Below, piece by piece: positions 1-9,639 of a stretch of DNA of 28,689 nucleotides. Every line of letters starts with the position of its first letter. Position 1 is the stretch's first letter. The translations under genes were made by a program, and so were the position numbers. The DNA lies in assembly GCF_000485595.1 (NCBI RefSeq), contig NW_014577062.1, positions 1,591,369-1,620,057 of the forward strand. Direction: 5' to 3'. A model generated the notes under the pieces. The model saw only the letters and a program-made list of their open reading frames with translations, was not told where the DNA came from and searched no databases. This DNA comes from Priapulus caudatus. Lineage: Eukaryota > Priapulida > Priapulimorpha > Priapulimorphida > Priapulidae.

Positions 1-130
1 AGCGCACGGCTACGCACGCGCACGCACGCACGAGCAGCGCACGCACGCGCACGCACGCACGCACGCACCACACACGACACAACACACACACACACACGAC
101 CCACAACGACACAACGAGCAGCAGGAAGCA
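1..130. repeat. CA/CG-rich low-complexity tract
   Basis: The window opens with degenerate ACGC and CA dinucleotide/tetranucleotide repeats that decay rightwards into unique sequence. Open reading frames across it translate to Cys/Arg/Val-rich low-complexity strings and are not genes. Confidence 0.8.
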
Positions 131-374
131 GATTCAGACAGAGCGTCCTCCATTGCGCAATCATACGCGTGTCGCCAAGCGCTCACTGGAGGAGGAGGAG
201 GAGTGTGAGATGTAGTGCGCGAGACGTGTAGCCTATCGGCTCCTAACAGTCCGGAACCGCCGGTCGCTAGCACGGCCCAAATAAAAAAAACAAACAAAAA
301 ACAACAATCATTAATCTACCCCTTGTACCCCACCCGTCAGTGCAAGCGCACACGGTATCAGATTCTACAGTTCG

Positions 375-557
375 CAGGGGCGTGTACAGGGGGGGTCCAG
401 GGGGTCCGGACCACCCCTACTCGCGCAGAAAACGCATCTGAGGGGGTCTAATTTCAAAAATTTCCTGGGGGAGAGCCCCCCAGACCCCCCCTTCGCGTGT
501 TCCTGTAAACGCCCCTGGTTTCGCCCCCCCTAAGAAAATACCCTGGCGCCGCCCCTG
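375..557. mobile_element. Short GC-rich terminal-inverted-repeat element (hAT-like MITE)
   Basis: The stretch begins CAGGGGCG and ends CGCCCCTG, an 8-base inverted repeat, and encloses runs of G and C. Its middle carries a motif of an A/T stretch, then TTCCTGGGGGAGAG, then CCCCCC. A closely similar motif occurs at about 7710-7745 inside another element, which suggests one family. The CAGGGGCG terminus resembles hAT termini. I see no convincing 8-bp target duplication, so the family assignment is tentative. It is 183 bp and has no coding capacity. Confidence 0.6.
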
Positions 558-1268
558 CATACAGTACAGTGAAACACGACTGACTGATATATCGCACTAC
601 AGCATAAAAATTAATATGGTATTACATATCGAGAAACGAATAAGAATGTGTTCATTCATTCAGGACTGCTATTATTAAAAGCTATTATTTCACTCAGGAC
701 TGCTATTAGGACTGCCCATATGTTAGAAGATACACTTCCCAAACCCATCTGTGTGGCATTATACTGATTATTATGCCATGTCATGGTTTTCTTGTTTTTT
801 TGCATAACAGGCCTGCTATGTTGTGTTGCGTTGATATAACTTTGTTTAAATATTTTTATTATTACTGCTGTGATGAAAGCAACTGCATGTATAAATATTC
901 TCATTGAGAAACTATTGACGTTACACCTGCTTAGTACTTACCCTTGCTGTTGTTCCCCTTCGTAGTTTAACCAGATGATGTTAACCCTTCGTTGAGTTCG
1001 GTTGTAAAATCTGACTAGCGATCTGCAGGTGGAGCGAATCGACCGCGGGCACGGTCGTTTGGCTGCTGGATCTGTGTCCGAGGAGCGAGGCATCTATGTG
1101 CCTAATCTACACAGGCGCCATGCGTGAAATAGATGACGGAATTAGGAAAACACATGCCATTGAACACCAGCATTTACACTGACCGCTAATATCTATTATA
1201 GTAAAAATAATAGCAGAATAGATTAACGGTTCTTGAAAAAAGGTTTCCAGAGAAACTGAAAACTATAG

Positions 1269-1310
<42 letters not shown>

Positions 1311-2400
1311 GTCTATTAAATAAACCAAATTTATAGCTGATCAAGACCATGTGTAAAAATGCATATGAGGTGGCAAATTTTATGTTTATTTATAAATACA
1401 CCTGTATATAAAAAGAAAAAATGGCACATAGTTAAGAATTTCACTTTTTTTAAACCAGAAAGAAATCATGATACCGTAGTCCTTGCTCTATCGAGTCTCG
1501 GTCTAAGGGGCGCATTTATGCCGCAAGTGATGCCATTGAAAAACAGTCCTTACACAAATTATTTTCATCGGATAAGGGGACGGAACCTTGTTCAACTGAA
1601 TATTTCCTGCAAAATGAACTTCCTTCTTTTTAAGTCTATGTTGTGGACTGATCCCAAATGACAATGCTTAGCTGTTCAGTGCATTCTGAGTGCAATAAGT
1701 GCACAGAGCATTTTTGAAAGCTAAACATACATCTATTGTTCCCTGTGAGCATTGTACAGTATATGCTGTGTACAGACAATGTAGGCAGGCACGCGCGTGT
1801 ACGACTGAAAATATTATTTCAAACCATTCTCCCCAAGAGTGTCCACAGATCATCTGACCTGCCCTATAAAAGGGCCATGTAAAAAAGTTTGAAAGCAGTA
1901 CCTGAACAAATGTGATATATGTTTATCATTTAATTTGTACCAAAGTGCAAAAACTATAAAACAACATGTTCTAGTATGTACAATGTAATAGTGCAAATGC
2001 AAGTTATTTTTATTTTTTACATGCACTCCCTTGCCACCAAAAGGAAAGTGGCTAGAGTATTAATGAGAGCACAAACCTATTTAACTAGCACTACCGGTAT
2101 ATTATAATTATTCATGTTTTTGCTATATATGCATTGGTGGCATGCTACTGTGTCTCCAGTATCTTTTTCACTGCCAGAGGCACTGTCAAGTCACATATAC
2201 TATAGGGAGTCGTACTTGGCACCCAATGGCCAAGATGACGAGGATCACATCAAAAAATTCTGCCGAAAAACGCTGGCTAGAGACTAGAGTAGAGTATAAG
2301 TATAATAATAGAGTAATGTATTGTATAATTATAATATCATATAACTCAATAGGGATAGTAGGTGATTTTTTCCTAAATAGTTTTAAATATGTGTTGTGAG
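558..2400. other. AT-rich intergenic DNA, no gene recognised
   Basis: This stretch has no open frame with recognisable protein character. It contains a perfect TA dinucleotide run at about 1269-1308. A locally GC-richer patch at about 1020-1115 has a short open frame of about 35 codons that I cannot identify. Nothing else stands out. Confidence 0.6.
1269..1308. repeat. (TA)n microsatellite
   Basis: About 20 uninterrupted TA dinucleotides. Confidence 0.95.
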
Positions 2401-3128
2401 CTTACTAGACGTGATGCGGCCATGATGCCGAGGCGCGCCGAGGATTGACACTTTGTGACTTCCAATCACAGCCTACGCCGCACCAGTCTTTGATATTTTT
2501 AAATATGGGGACCCATTGGACCACCAAATCGCCGATCTCAGGAACTAGAGCATTCTGCTATGTTAGAACGGTTTCCTACGATAGAGTTTGCCATAAATAC
2601 GAAAATAACACGCTGTTTAGCGCAGTGCGCTACGTCCTTCTGTAGTATTTTCGCATCATCGTAATCAGAATAAGCCCCGCCTTCTTCGTTGATGGACATG
2701 AATGGGGCGTCAACGACGCGACCCGTTACTGTACCTACTGTCTTTCGCCAGCCTGTTTACTTTTCGTAAATAATGAAATGCCCGGCCGATGCATTTCGCA
2801 TCAAAGTGGAAAAATTCGGCATTTTTACCCGCTTTCGAAAGTGAACAAGTGCGTTCATATTCTTGCGTTATGAATTACATGCGTGATTGATCAGGGAGGG
2901 CGTGCATGTAAGAGGGAGACATTTTCTTTGGGGTTCCGAAAAAGACAATTCCACTTGACAATTTCATGGGCCATTTCAATTGGAAGCTCTGCATAATGGA
3001 CCCTCAACAAGCCCTTTGACTGACTAGTCAGGAAATTCAAAGGTGTATATATTGCTCTTATTTAGCCGCCGATAGTTCTTATTTAGAACAAAGTCTTCAT
3101 TGTTATCTTCTAAAACTACAGACCATCC
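2401..3128. other. Intergenic DNA, no gene recognised
   Basis: Mixed-composition sequence with scattered stops in all frames. The open frame at 2445-2645 shows no family resemblance that I recognise. No splice-bounded exon is evident. Confidence 0.5.
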
Positions 3129-3192
3129 GCTGACCGCTGTGGAGACGTGCGCCGGGCCTCGAATTTGGCGCACGTCTCCACTGCGGACAGCG
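3129..3192. repeat. GC-rich 64-bp hairpin
   Basis: Two arms of about 26 bases pair around a 12-13 base loop. The inner part, GTGGAGACGTGCGCC against GGCGCACGTCTCCAC, is perfect, and the outer part has a few mismatches. The arms are GC-rich in otherwise AT-rich DNA. The size would suit a pre-miRNA-like stem, but a small palindromic repeat is at least as likely. Nothing in the sequence shows transcription. Confidence 0.6.
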
Positions 3193-3457
3193 CTTCATAC
3201 TTGAACATCCCCGCGGTAATGTGCGCATTTCCCGCGGAACTGCGCGTCTCATCCGCGCGCAGTGCTTAGGATCAACAGCAAAGCTGTGCCACGCAATCTT
3301 GTATCATGTCTCTCTGGATAGCCCGCCATGAGGGCCAACACAACAACGTTCACAGAATTAAAAAATGCCATCCCTGTGAGGAGTTACGGGTATTTTTGTA
3401 TGCGGGCATTTTACTGAATATTGTTGTCAGTGTTGACATCAGTGCACACTCACACTT

Positions 3458-3609
3458 AGCCCGACCAGGCAGTGCGACGGATTGTCTATATCTACGGTAT
3501 TCTAACCCTAGCAATACCGTTTCTTGTAGCTCCAAGAAACGGTATTGCTAGGGTTACAATACTATTGATTGTATTGTATAGACAATCCGTCGCACAGCCT
3601 GGTCGGGCT
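3458..3609. repeat. 152-bp foldback (inverted-repeat) element
   Basis: The left arm starts AGCCCGACCAGGC and the right arm ends GCCTGGTCGGGCT. The arms match nearly end to end, including GTGCGACGGATTGTCTAT and CCTAGCAATACCGTTTCTTG, with one internal stretch (about 3490-3500 against 3557-3580) that differs in length. The arms meet at about 3530. A third copy of the central motif TTTCTTGGAGCT lies just outside the right end at about 3619-3630. There is no coding capacity. It looks like a foldback MITE or a recent inverted duplication. Confidence 0.8.
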
Positions 3610-3630
3610 GCCGCTACGTTTCTTGGAGCT

Positions 3631-4134
3631 AACTCACACTGTGTCTGTGTTACATTACTACACTAATACATGTTTTCGGCATGTACTGCTTGCTATGCTG
3701 AAACCCCAGTGTTACATTAAATAAAAACTCCTAAACGATGTGAATACTTACGGTCTTACCACACGTAACGAAGTAAGGCCCACATGCATATCACTAATAA
3801 TGTTGTACTGCAACACAAGAAACTAGTAAACAACCAGCAGTAATGAGAAATACAACACCAGGTTGCGCCACTAGTACTAAGCTGAATAGTATGGCGGCGC
3901 CCATGTAGAAGTGAACTCAAGTGAGACAGTGTAAGTTACAATTTAGTGTTGGATCCTGGCTGACTCTCAGACTCAATCTGATCAGCCAGCAAACTCGCCT
4001 AGTATCACTGTATCAATATACTTTGCCAAAATACTTGGCAATGGCAAGCGCTAATAAATGATGCCATAGGAGTTGTTATTAATATTATTATTGAATATTG
4101 TTAATGTTATAATCTGGCGCTGTTACTCGTGTTC
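3631..4134. other. Intergenic DNA, no gene recognised
   Basis: AT-rich sequence between foldback elements. I see no exon, RNA gene or clear repeat in it. Confidence 0.5.
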
Positions 4135-4277
4135 ACAGGCACTTGGACCGTTTCAATAATGAAATGATGGTTAATAAATACAACTTGTCAGTACTAGACC
4201 TACCAGTACCAGTACCAGTAATACTAATAGTCTTAATGTTTGATCTGACCTCTGACCACTTCAACACCGTCCAATAC

Positions 4278-4671
4278 TTCTTCTTCTTCTACTTCTATAC
4301 TGGACAGTCCCTAAGGAATAAACGTCCAGGGCTATAGCTAGCCATGGTGTGTGTGACCTAGCTTGGGTACAGCCAGGTAGTTAGCCTTTTTTAGCCGAAT
4401 GGCACTGAGGGTGGTCACAGCCAGAGTTTTTTGCGCCCTCAGTGGTTCTTTTACGTCCCCATTGGTCTTAGTATTACTATATTTACTAATACTGGAGACG
4501 GGACCGCCATTTTACGTGGTCATCCGAGCCACGGGAGATTCACAGTCTCCAATGTTGAGAGCCAGGTTTTTACACCTTCAGAAAATTCACTGCCCCAGCC
4601 GGGGTTTGAACTCACAGCCTTCAGTGGACAGTATACGTGGCCTAACCACTGGACCACGAGGGCTCTAGTGG
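4278..4671 (-). mobile_element. tRNA-derived SINE with GAA tail
   Basis: On the minus strand this starts with a tRNA-like head containing an RNA polymerase III A box (TGGTCCAGTGG, 4646-4656) and a B box (GAGTTCAAACCCC, 4601-4613) about 32 bases apart. It ends in a short GAA-type tail (reads TTCTTCTTCTTCTAC on the plus strand at 4278-4292). A 6-bp direct repeat CAATAC flanks it at 4272-4277 and 4672-4677, as expected for a target-site duplication. The opposite foldback arm keeps the uninterrupted site at about 5248-5262, which confirms the insertion limits. I cannot name the SINE family. It relies on LINE machinery supplied elsewhere. Confidence 0.85.
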
Positions 4672-4700
4672 CAATACACCGCTGCAACACATAGCGCGCA

Positions 4701-5126
4701 CACAGGCACTTGAAGCGTTTCAATAAAATATAATGCTAAATAAATACGAAATCTAATACTTATACTAGTACTACAAAATTCTTAATGTTTCTATACTCTC
4801 TTTCATCTATTATTGCCGACAGTTTCCTTTAAATTCCGTGTAAATGCTCTATGCACACACACTACCGGCCGCCATTCCTTACGCTGCACAGTGACAGTTA
4901 AATATATATATATTAGTGTAAGCGTGCAACAGTCGCGCCGCGAGAGCAGTGGCATCCGGCAGCATACGTTGGACGTAGGATTTGGACGGAATTTACAGGA
5001 AACTGTTGGCAATAATAGGTGAAAGAGAGTAGGCCTATAGGCTATAGAAACATTAAGAATTTGGTAGTAAATAGATTTCGTATTTAGTTAGCATTATATT
5101 TTATTGAAATGCTTCAAGTGCCTGTG
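4701..5126. mobile_element. Inner foldback element
   Basis: Long imperfect inverted repeat. The left end reads CACAGGCACTTGAAGCGTTT and the right end ends TTCAAGTGCCTGTG. The arms share the TTTCAATAAAATATAATGC region, the TTCTTAATGTTTCTATA region and the GACAGTTTCCTTTAAATTCC region, leaving a centre at about 4860-4965. Its termini are close relatives of the outer element's termini, so the two belong to one family. Short GCGCG strings flank both sides. Both strands give 69-residue open frames because of the symmetry; these are not proteins. Confidence 0.75.
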
Positions 5127-5134
5127 GCGCGCCC

Positions 5135-5226
5135 GCCATTGTGCATGCACAAATACACAGTGATATAGAGGTATAGAGGTATAGAGATAACTCTATATCA
5201 CTGTGTATTTGTGCATGCACAATGGC
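5135..5226. repeat. 92-bp hairpin with perfect 36-bp arms
   Basis: The arms at 5135-5170 and 5191-5226 are exact reverse complements. They run from GCCATTGTGCATGCAC through ACAGTGATATAGAG. The 20-base loop (5171-5190) is made of TATAGAG repeats. The hairpin interrupts the right arm of the outer foldback, because the left arm lacks it. It is therefore probably a separate, young miniature insertion. Confidence 0.9.
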
Positions 5227-5401
5227 GTGCGCGTTATGTGTTTTGCAGCGGTGTATTGGACGGTGTTGAAGTGAAGTTATTAGGTAAAATCAAACATTAA
5301 GACTATTTTTAATATTAGTATTACTGGAACTGGTAGGTATAGTACTGACAAGTTGTATTTATTAACCATCATTTCATTATTGAAACGGTCCAAGTGCCTG
5401 T

Positions 5402-5554
5402 TTTCACGTTAGGGCAAACGCTCCATTAGGCTACTTTAGGGCTAGCCACAAGTTCCCTTCTCGCTTAACACTACTTACTACGACGTGTAACAGACGGAGA
5501 GCCTGGTCGGTGTACATTAGGGCCTACTCATTAGGAGTGTTTCCAACTTAATGA
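5402..5554. other. Short spacer between repeats
   Basis: I recognise nothing in this stretch. It separates the foldback nest from the LINE remnant. Confidence 0.4.
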
Positions 5555-5875
5555 ATAATGATTGATAATCATAACCCTAACCCTAACCTAAAAAAAGTTA
5601 ACCTCCTTAAAGTTGGGAACTTAAACCTTCATAAAAATACAGTTAAGTATCTAGGAATAGACTTGGAAGATTCCATGAGTGGTGAGGTAATGGGAATTAA
5701 GGTTGTAAAAAAGATTAACAATAGATTGAAATTTCTTTCCAGATGTTGTAGTATTTAAAAGCCAAGTATTTAAACACAGCATGTAAAAGATTACTAGTTT
5801 CTGCCCTAATTCAATGTCATTTTGACTATGCAAGCAGTATATGGTACAGCGTCTATCATATAAAAAATATCACGA
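5555..5875 (+). pseudogene. Decayed LINE reverse-transcriptase C-terminal fragment
   Basis: Translation gives KYLGIDLEDSMSGE, then KINNRLKFLSR. After a shift of frame at about 5757 it continues as LLVSALIQCHFDYASSIWYS. This order (K-Y-L-G-x-x-L-D, then K-I-N-N-x-L-K-F-L-x-R, then A-L-I-Q-x-H-F-D-Y-A-x-x-x-W-Y) is the pattern just C-terminal to the catalytic region in non-LTR retrotransposon reverse transcriptases of the CR1/Rex1-like groups. The YADD-type catalytic box is absent, stops and a frameshift break the frame, and only about 100 codons remain. It is a dead 5'-truncated copy. The clade is tentative. Confidence 0.75.
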
Positions 5876-5932
5876 CATCAAATATTCCGAACTTCATCAG
5901 CATAGAAATTTTCATCTTGCCTTGCTGCGTGC

Positions 5933-6251
5933 ATGTCCAGCGATGTCGATGATTTCATTGGTCGGTTGGAAGTGACGTCAAGGACCGTATACAATTAGAC
6001 ATGGCGTACAGTAAGCCTGCTACATTAAACTTATATTCCATGCATGGCAATAGTGTCAGCCAATGGCGACTTACTATTTGCAGGATACCAGCTGACTGAC
6101 TGATAATGATTACAGCTTGTGGGAAGTTAATTTTCAATAGAGCCTCTATGGGGATATAAATTTAATGCGGCAAGCTTACTGTATACCGTGTCTAATTGTA
6201 TACTGTCTTTGACGTCACCTCCAACCGACCAATAAAATCATCGCTGGACAT
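5933..6251. mobile_element. Foldback MITE, about 320 bp
   Basis: Left arm ATGTCCAGCGATG through TTGGTCGGTTGG, TGACGTCAA and GTATACAATTAGACA. The right arm, ending CATCGCTGGACAT, is its reverse complement with scattered mismatches and one 5-base offset. The arms reach about 100 bases each and flank a unique centre (about 6043-6145). No coding capacity and no clear target duplication seen. Confidence 0.75.
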
Positions 6252-6253
6252 CG

Positions 6254-6318
6254 ATCATCTTACTTTATACACTCAAGTGCCTATATTAGAGGCACTTGAG
6301 TGTACAAAGCAAGATGAT
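6254..6318. repeat. 65-bp hairpin next to foldback
   Basis: Near-perfect palindrome beginning ATCATCTTACTTTATACACT and ending AAGCAAGATGAT, folding around TATATTAGA. Its stem contains AGGCACTTGA, the same string found at the ends of the foldbacks at 4135-5401, so it may be a solo terminal pair of that family. Confidence 0.75.
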
Positions 6319-6608
6319 TGATTGTGAAGCAATGTATTATCACATTTTTATTCATGACCTTGTTGCTATATTAGTGACCATCTAGATATGTTAGAATTAA
6401 ATGTATTTCTACGGGCTTTGGCTTGCAGCATCAAATATTCTGTTAGGCTTTTAAATTTGGGCCATGTGATGATCACAAGTAAATAAACATGAATCATGCT
6501 AATAAGGAAATGTCCATGTAACGTAGTGTCTATATAGCTTCATAAGGCTACTTCTAATCATGTGTATGTAATTTTCAACCTAGGGTTGTTTTAAATGTCT
6601 GCACTATA

Positions 6609-7025
6609 CAGTCCGACCTCCTTTATCCGGCCATCCGTTATCCGGAAATCTCTATTAACCGGCCGCGATCTCGCAGTGTATGTTCTCTGTTCATTTCCAC
6701 CTAAAAATTTTGCTCAAAACTCGCGCGATGTACCAACCGTACGTGTGTTTGCGTGTGTGCGCGTGTGTGTGTGTTGTGCGCTCGTGTCCGCTATGCCTCC
6801 GGTAAAATTTCTGTTTTATTTCATTTTATTTCCATTTCATATATACCATAAAACACGACAGTTTGTTACAAATAATCATAGCAACGAGTAAATACATTAT
6901 CACATGCATAAACCCTACTGAACTGCATAGAAATTCTGTGTTTGAGCATAACTCTCATATCCGGCCAAATCCCATATCTGGATGGGTGCCGTTCCAGACG
7001 TGGCCAGGTAAAGGAGGTCGGACGG
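6609..7025 (+). mobile_element. pogo/Tigger-like deletion derivative (MITE)
   Basis: The left end CAGTCCGACCTCCTTTATCC and the right end (reverse complement CCGTCCGACCTCCTTTACC) form terminal inverted repeats of about 20 bases. They are flanked on both sides by TA, the target duplication of Tc1/mariner-pogo elements. Subterminal TCCGG repeats (ATCCGTTATCCGG, CATATCCGGCC) are typical of pogo/Tigger ends. The 417-bp length leaves no transposase, although ATGCCTCCGGTAAAA at about 6793 could be the remnant of a transposase start. It ends 87 bases before the mL51 start codon and could contribute promoter or 5' UTR sequence to that gene. Confidence 0.8.
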
Positions 7026-7112
7026 TATCTGTAATTATATGTAGGACTGTGGCTAACCTGACCTTCATGCTTGCCTATTCATAGGGCTGATAAGAAAAAG
7101 TGAGAAGTGGCA

Positions 7113-9249
7113 ATGGGTACCAACCTGATGAGCATATTGAGAGGCATGCAGCGATTAACGCTGCACAGATCTCCATTATGTGCAGCACACACAACAGTAT
7201 TGCCGACTACATTTGCAAGAGAGTCTACCACAGGAAACTCCACCAGAGTCTACCAGAGCAGTAAACAGCAGAAGACTTCAGAAGAAGATCCATTTGGCCA
7301 AGGAGCACATCCACGCAAGCCGTACATCCGTCGCTATGGTTACGAGTACACAATTTACCGTGGAGGTAAAATAAAGTGCCAATTCCTACCTTGCATATCA
7401 GTAGAATTACAAGTTTGTAACTATAAGTATAAGACTGATCTTCAATGTAATTATTTTTTAAATGTCTAAGCACTTATTTCTAGACATTATAGACTAGGAG
7501 TCAGAATTATTAGAACATATTACTGTAAAATAGTGATCAGTGGCGTAGTTATGGGGGGGGGGCCAAAGCATGGCCCCCTGTTGATCCGAAAGTAAAAATA
7601 AAAAATAAACAAATAATAATTGTTCTACTAAAAAGAGAATTGTCGTAGTCAGAATGAAGGTTGTACATGTACTCAAAAGTGCCTCAAATACCATCTCCTG
7701 CGATCTAAATTTTAAAAATTTTCTGGGGGGAGGACCCCCGTACCCTCCACCTGTTTTTCAACCCCTCCTTTTATATATCTTGGTAGCAGAGATCAACAAA
7801 CAAAAATGACGCCTCAATCCATGGAGCCCAAAACAAAGATTGCAGAGCCGTGAGATGGGGGAGCGTAGGGTGTGGAGAGGCAGGCGGAGGAACCATTAAA
7901 ATTTTAAGTCATTCACTATTTTTCGCAGTTCGCTGTTTTTGGCTCCCCCCCCTGTTAAAAATCCTGGCTACGCCACTGGCAGTGATCATTTGTTGGGTTA
8001 ACAGCTCCTTGATTGTTTTTTGGGGAGAGGTGAGGTTGTCCAAAAGAGTTTTAAAAAATTCACCTTTCTGAGCTAGACACAATATAAATAATTTTAGCTG
8101 CATTCACCCACAAGTCTTTCGTTTGATGCCAGTATTTGTGTATACGGTGACAATTCAACCTAAACCTTTTTATACGCCGCTGTAAATAAATAGATGCTAT
8201 TTTAAAACGTCACAGCACACCCTAAAAATATTATGAAAATGGAAACATCAGTTTTATGATAATTATACCTCTGCAGATTGAATTTAGAAGGGTTGCAAGA
8301 AATTAGCATGCTCTACCCACAAAATCGAATGGGCTCCTCTGTAAATACAACTCGAGCTGAACAATGCTCGTCGCCCACCTCTATGCAAATGTTATAAATG
8401 TAGCAGTACTAGCACACAAAACATAAAACCTATTTCATCAAGTGGGATAGACATGGTCCTTTAAGATAGAAAACTATGTGAAGTTTTTTTTCTGAATAAT
8501 GACCAAAACGACAAGGAAAATGCTTTTGCTTAGGAAATTATGCAAATATTTGGGTATTTGGGAGGTAATTAATCCTGTGGTGATGTCATTACAAGAAATA
8601 TGACAACAGACAAGCAACATGACAAGCAGTTCATGCTCCTTCCGAAAATATGAAATATGTAGAGGGCAGGTCAACGGCTATGCAGGAAGCTAGTATTCTC
8701 GGAATAGGGAGTGTATATATTATTTGGATTTAGGTCCACTGCCACGATTAGAAGATGGACTTCCTTTACCTATTCCGACGTACGAGCCAAAAAATTCATG
8801 GAATACCAAAAGAGCATTGTTTGGACAGAATGATTATATTGGTATTTATCATAGAAAATGTTTATAACTGCAATATATTTCAATGTGGCTTTCATTTCGA
8901 TGCATATCCAGTGCGTAGACATCAAGAAATTACATTTTTTTTACTGTATGTTTAACTTGTGTCCAGATACTCGTTTTTGTATATAGTACTGCGTGATGTT
9001 AATTTAATCTGTGACCTTTCATTTCTAGATATTTTAGGAGAAGGTTCTTTAAAGCCTAGGGATCTCATCATAAAAGGACCACTATGGGTCAGAGGTGTAC
9101 CTAAGCACTGGAATGAGTATCAGCGATTAATAAGAAAACGAAAATTCCTCAATTCGTTTATAAAGAAGTTTACTCCAACACAATTCAAGGGCATGAACAA
9201 GCAGATAAAGTATCTGTATAAACGCCTGAACCGCAAGTTGAACCCGTAG
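7113..9249 (+). CDS. MRPL51: Mitochondrial large-subunit ribosomal protein mL51 (three exons)
   Basis: Coding exons 7113-7365, 8734-8841 and 9029-9249 join in frame to 193 codons plus stop. Both introns obey GT-AG; the first and second junctions each split a codon after its first base. The protein belongs to the mL51 family, a component of the mitochondrial ribosome's large subunit. Diagnostic stretches are [20 protein letters not shown] and [18 protein letters not shown] across exons 2-3, then [18 protein letters not shown] and [13 protein letters not shown] at the C terminus. These line up with the human family pattern (IRGPIWLRG, LQRCIRKRKM, KRIRYLYKHFNR). The N-terminal 60 or so residues are poorly conserved, rich in Arg/Ser/Thr and suit a mitochondrial targeting sequence. 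Methionines at 7128 and 7146 are alternative starts, and the one at 7128 gives the most basic leader. Intron 1 holds a hAT-like MITE. A 5' UTR intron acceptor at about 7084 (TTCATAG) is possible. Confidence 0.92.
7538..7978. mobile_element. hAT-like MITE in mL51 intron 1
   Basis: The ends CAGTGGCGTAG and CTACGCCACTG are exact 11-base inverted repeats of hAT type. Eight-base flanks ATAGTGAT and GCAGTGAT match at six positions, consistent with an aged hAT 8-bp target duplication. The 441-bp interior has poly-G and poly-C runs near the ends and no transposase. A motif at about 7710-7745 (TTTTCTGGGGGGAGGACCCC) resembles the element at 375-557. It lies wholly inside the intron and does not touch the splice sites. 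Confidence 0.85.
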
Positions 9250-9625
9250 CATAGCGCAGAGCTGTTGTTGCTCACGTGTCACCATAGTTGAGCTGCCGTA
9301 TGACTGTCTATCGCGTCATAGAGAAAAAAAAACTGGAAAAAACTGTAGGGTTTCTTAAAGAGTTTACATGGAGTGACCCGTCAAGCTCGGTGCAAGAGAT
9401 GTCTCATGCTCACTTATATATTTAGCAAGCAATATTTGCAATTTGCAACAATTAATTAGGTTATAAGTTGCAACAGTAAGTGACCGCTGGCATAGTACAG
9501 CTGTCTGTACTGTGACGTAGGAGCAAGATGTATTCGTTAATCGTAATGTCTTTGTTCTTCACCTATACATAACTGTGTACGTGTGGTGAATAGTTGTTGC
9601 CAAATAAATATAAACTATCGTATAT
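9250..9625 (+). terminator. MRPL51: mL51 3' UTR and polyadenylation signal
   Basis: After the TAG stop the first good AATAAA is at 9603-9608, in an AT-rich context. It gives a 3' UTR of roughly 370 bases. The cleavage site itself cannot be fixed from sequence alone. Confidence 0.6.
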
Positions 9626-9639
9626 CGTGTTATTTCGTT

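Larger units (their letters stand above)
4135..5401. mobile_element. Outer foldback element with nested insertions
   Basis: The arms are about 4135-4277 plus 4678-4700 on the left and about 5227-5401 on the right. The left arm begins ACAGGCACTTGGACCGTTTC and the right arm is its reverse complement, ending GGTCCAAGTGCCTGT. Agreement continues through the TTAATAAATACAACTTGTC region and the GGTGTATTGGACGGTGTT region. The left arm is interrupted at 4278-4671 by a SINE. The centre is occupied by an inner foldback (4701-5126) and a short hairpin (5135-5226). No transposase is present, so the element is non-autonomous. Confidence 0.8.

Noticed and set aside
2198-2212. ACTATAGGGAG, resembling the core of a phage T7 promoter
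   Set aside because: The required upstream half (TAATACGACTC) is absent, and a chance match in animal DNA is expected.
5571-5590. Telomere-like CCCTAA repeats
   Set aside because: Only about two and a half units lie within the decayed LINE reading frame, too few for an interstitial telomere claim.
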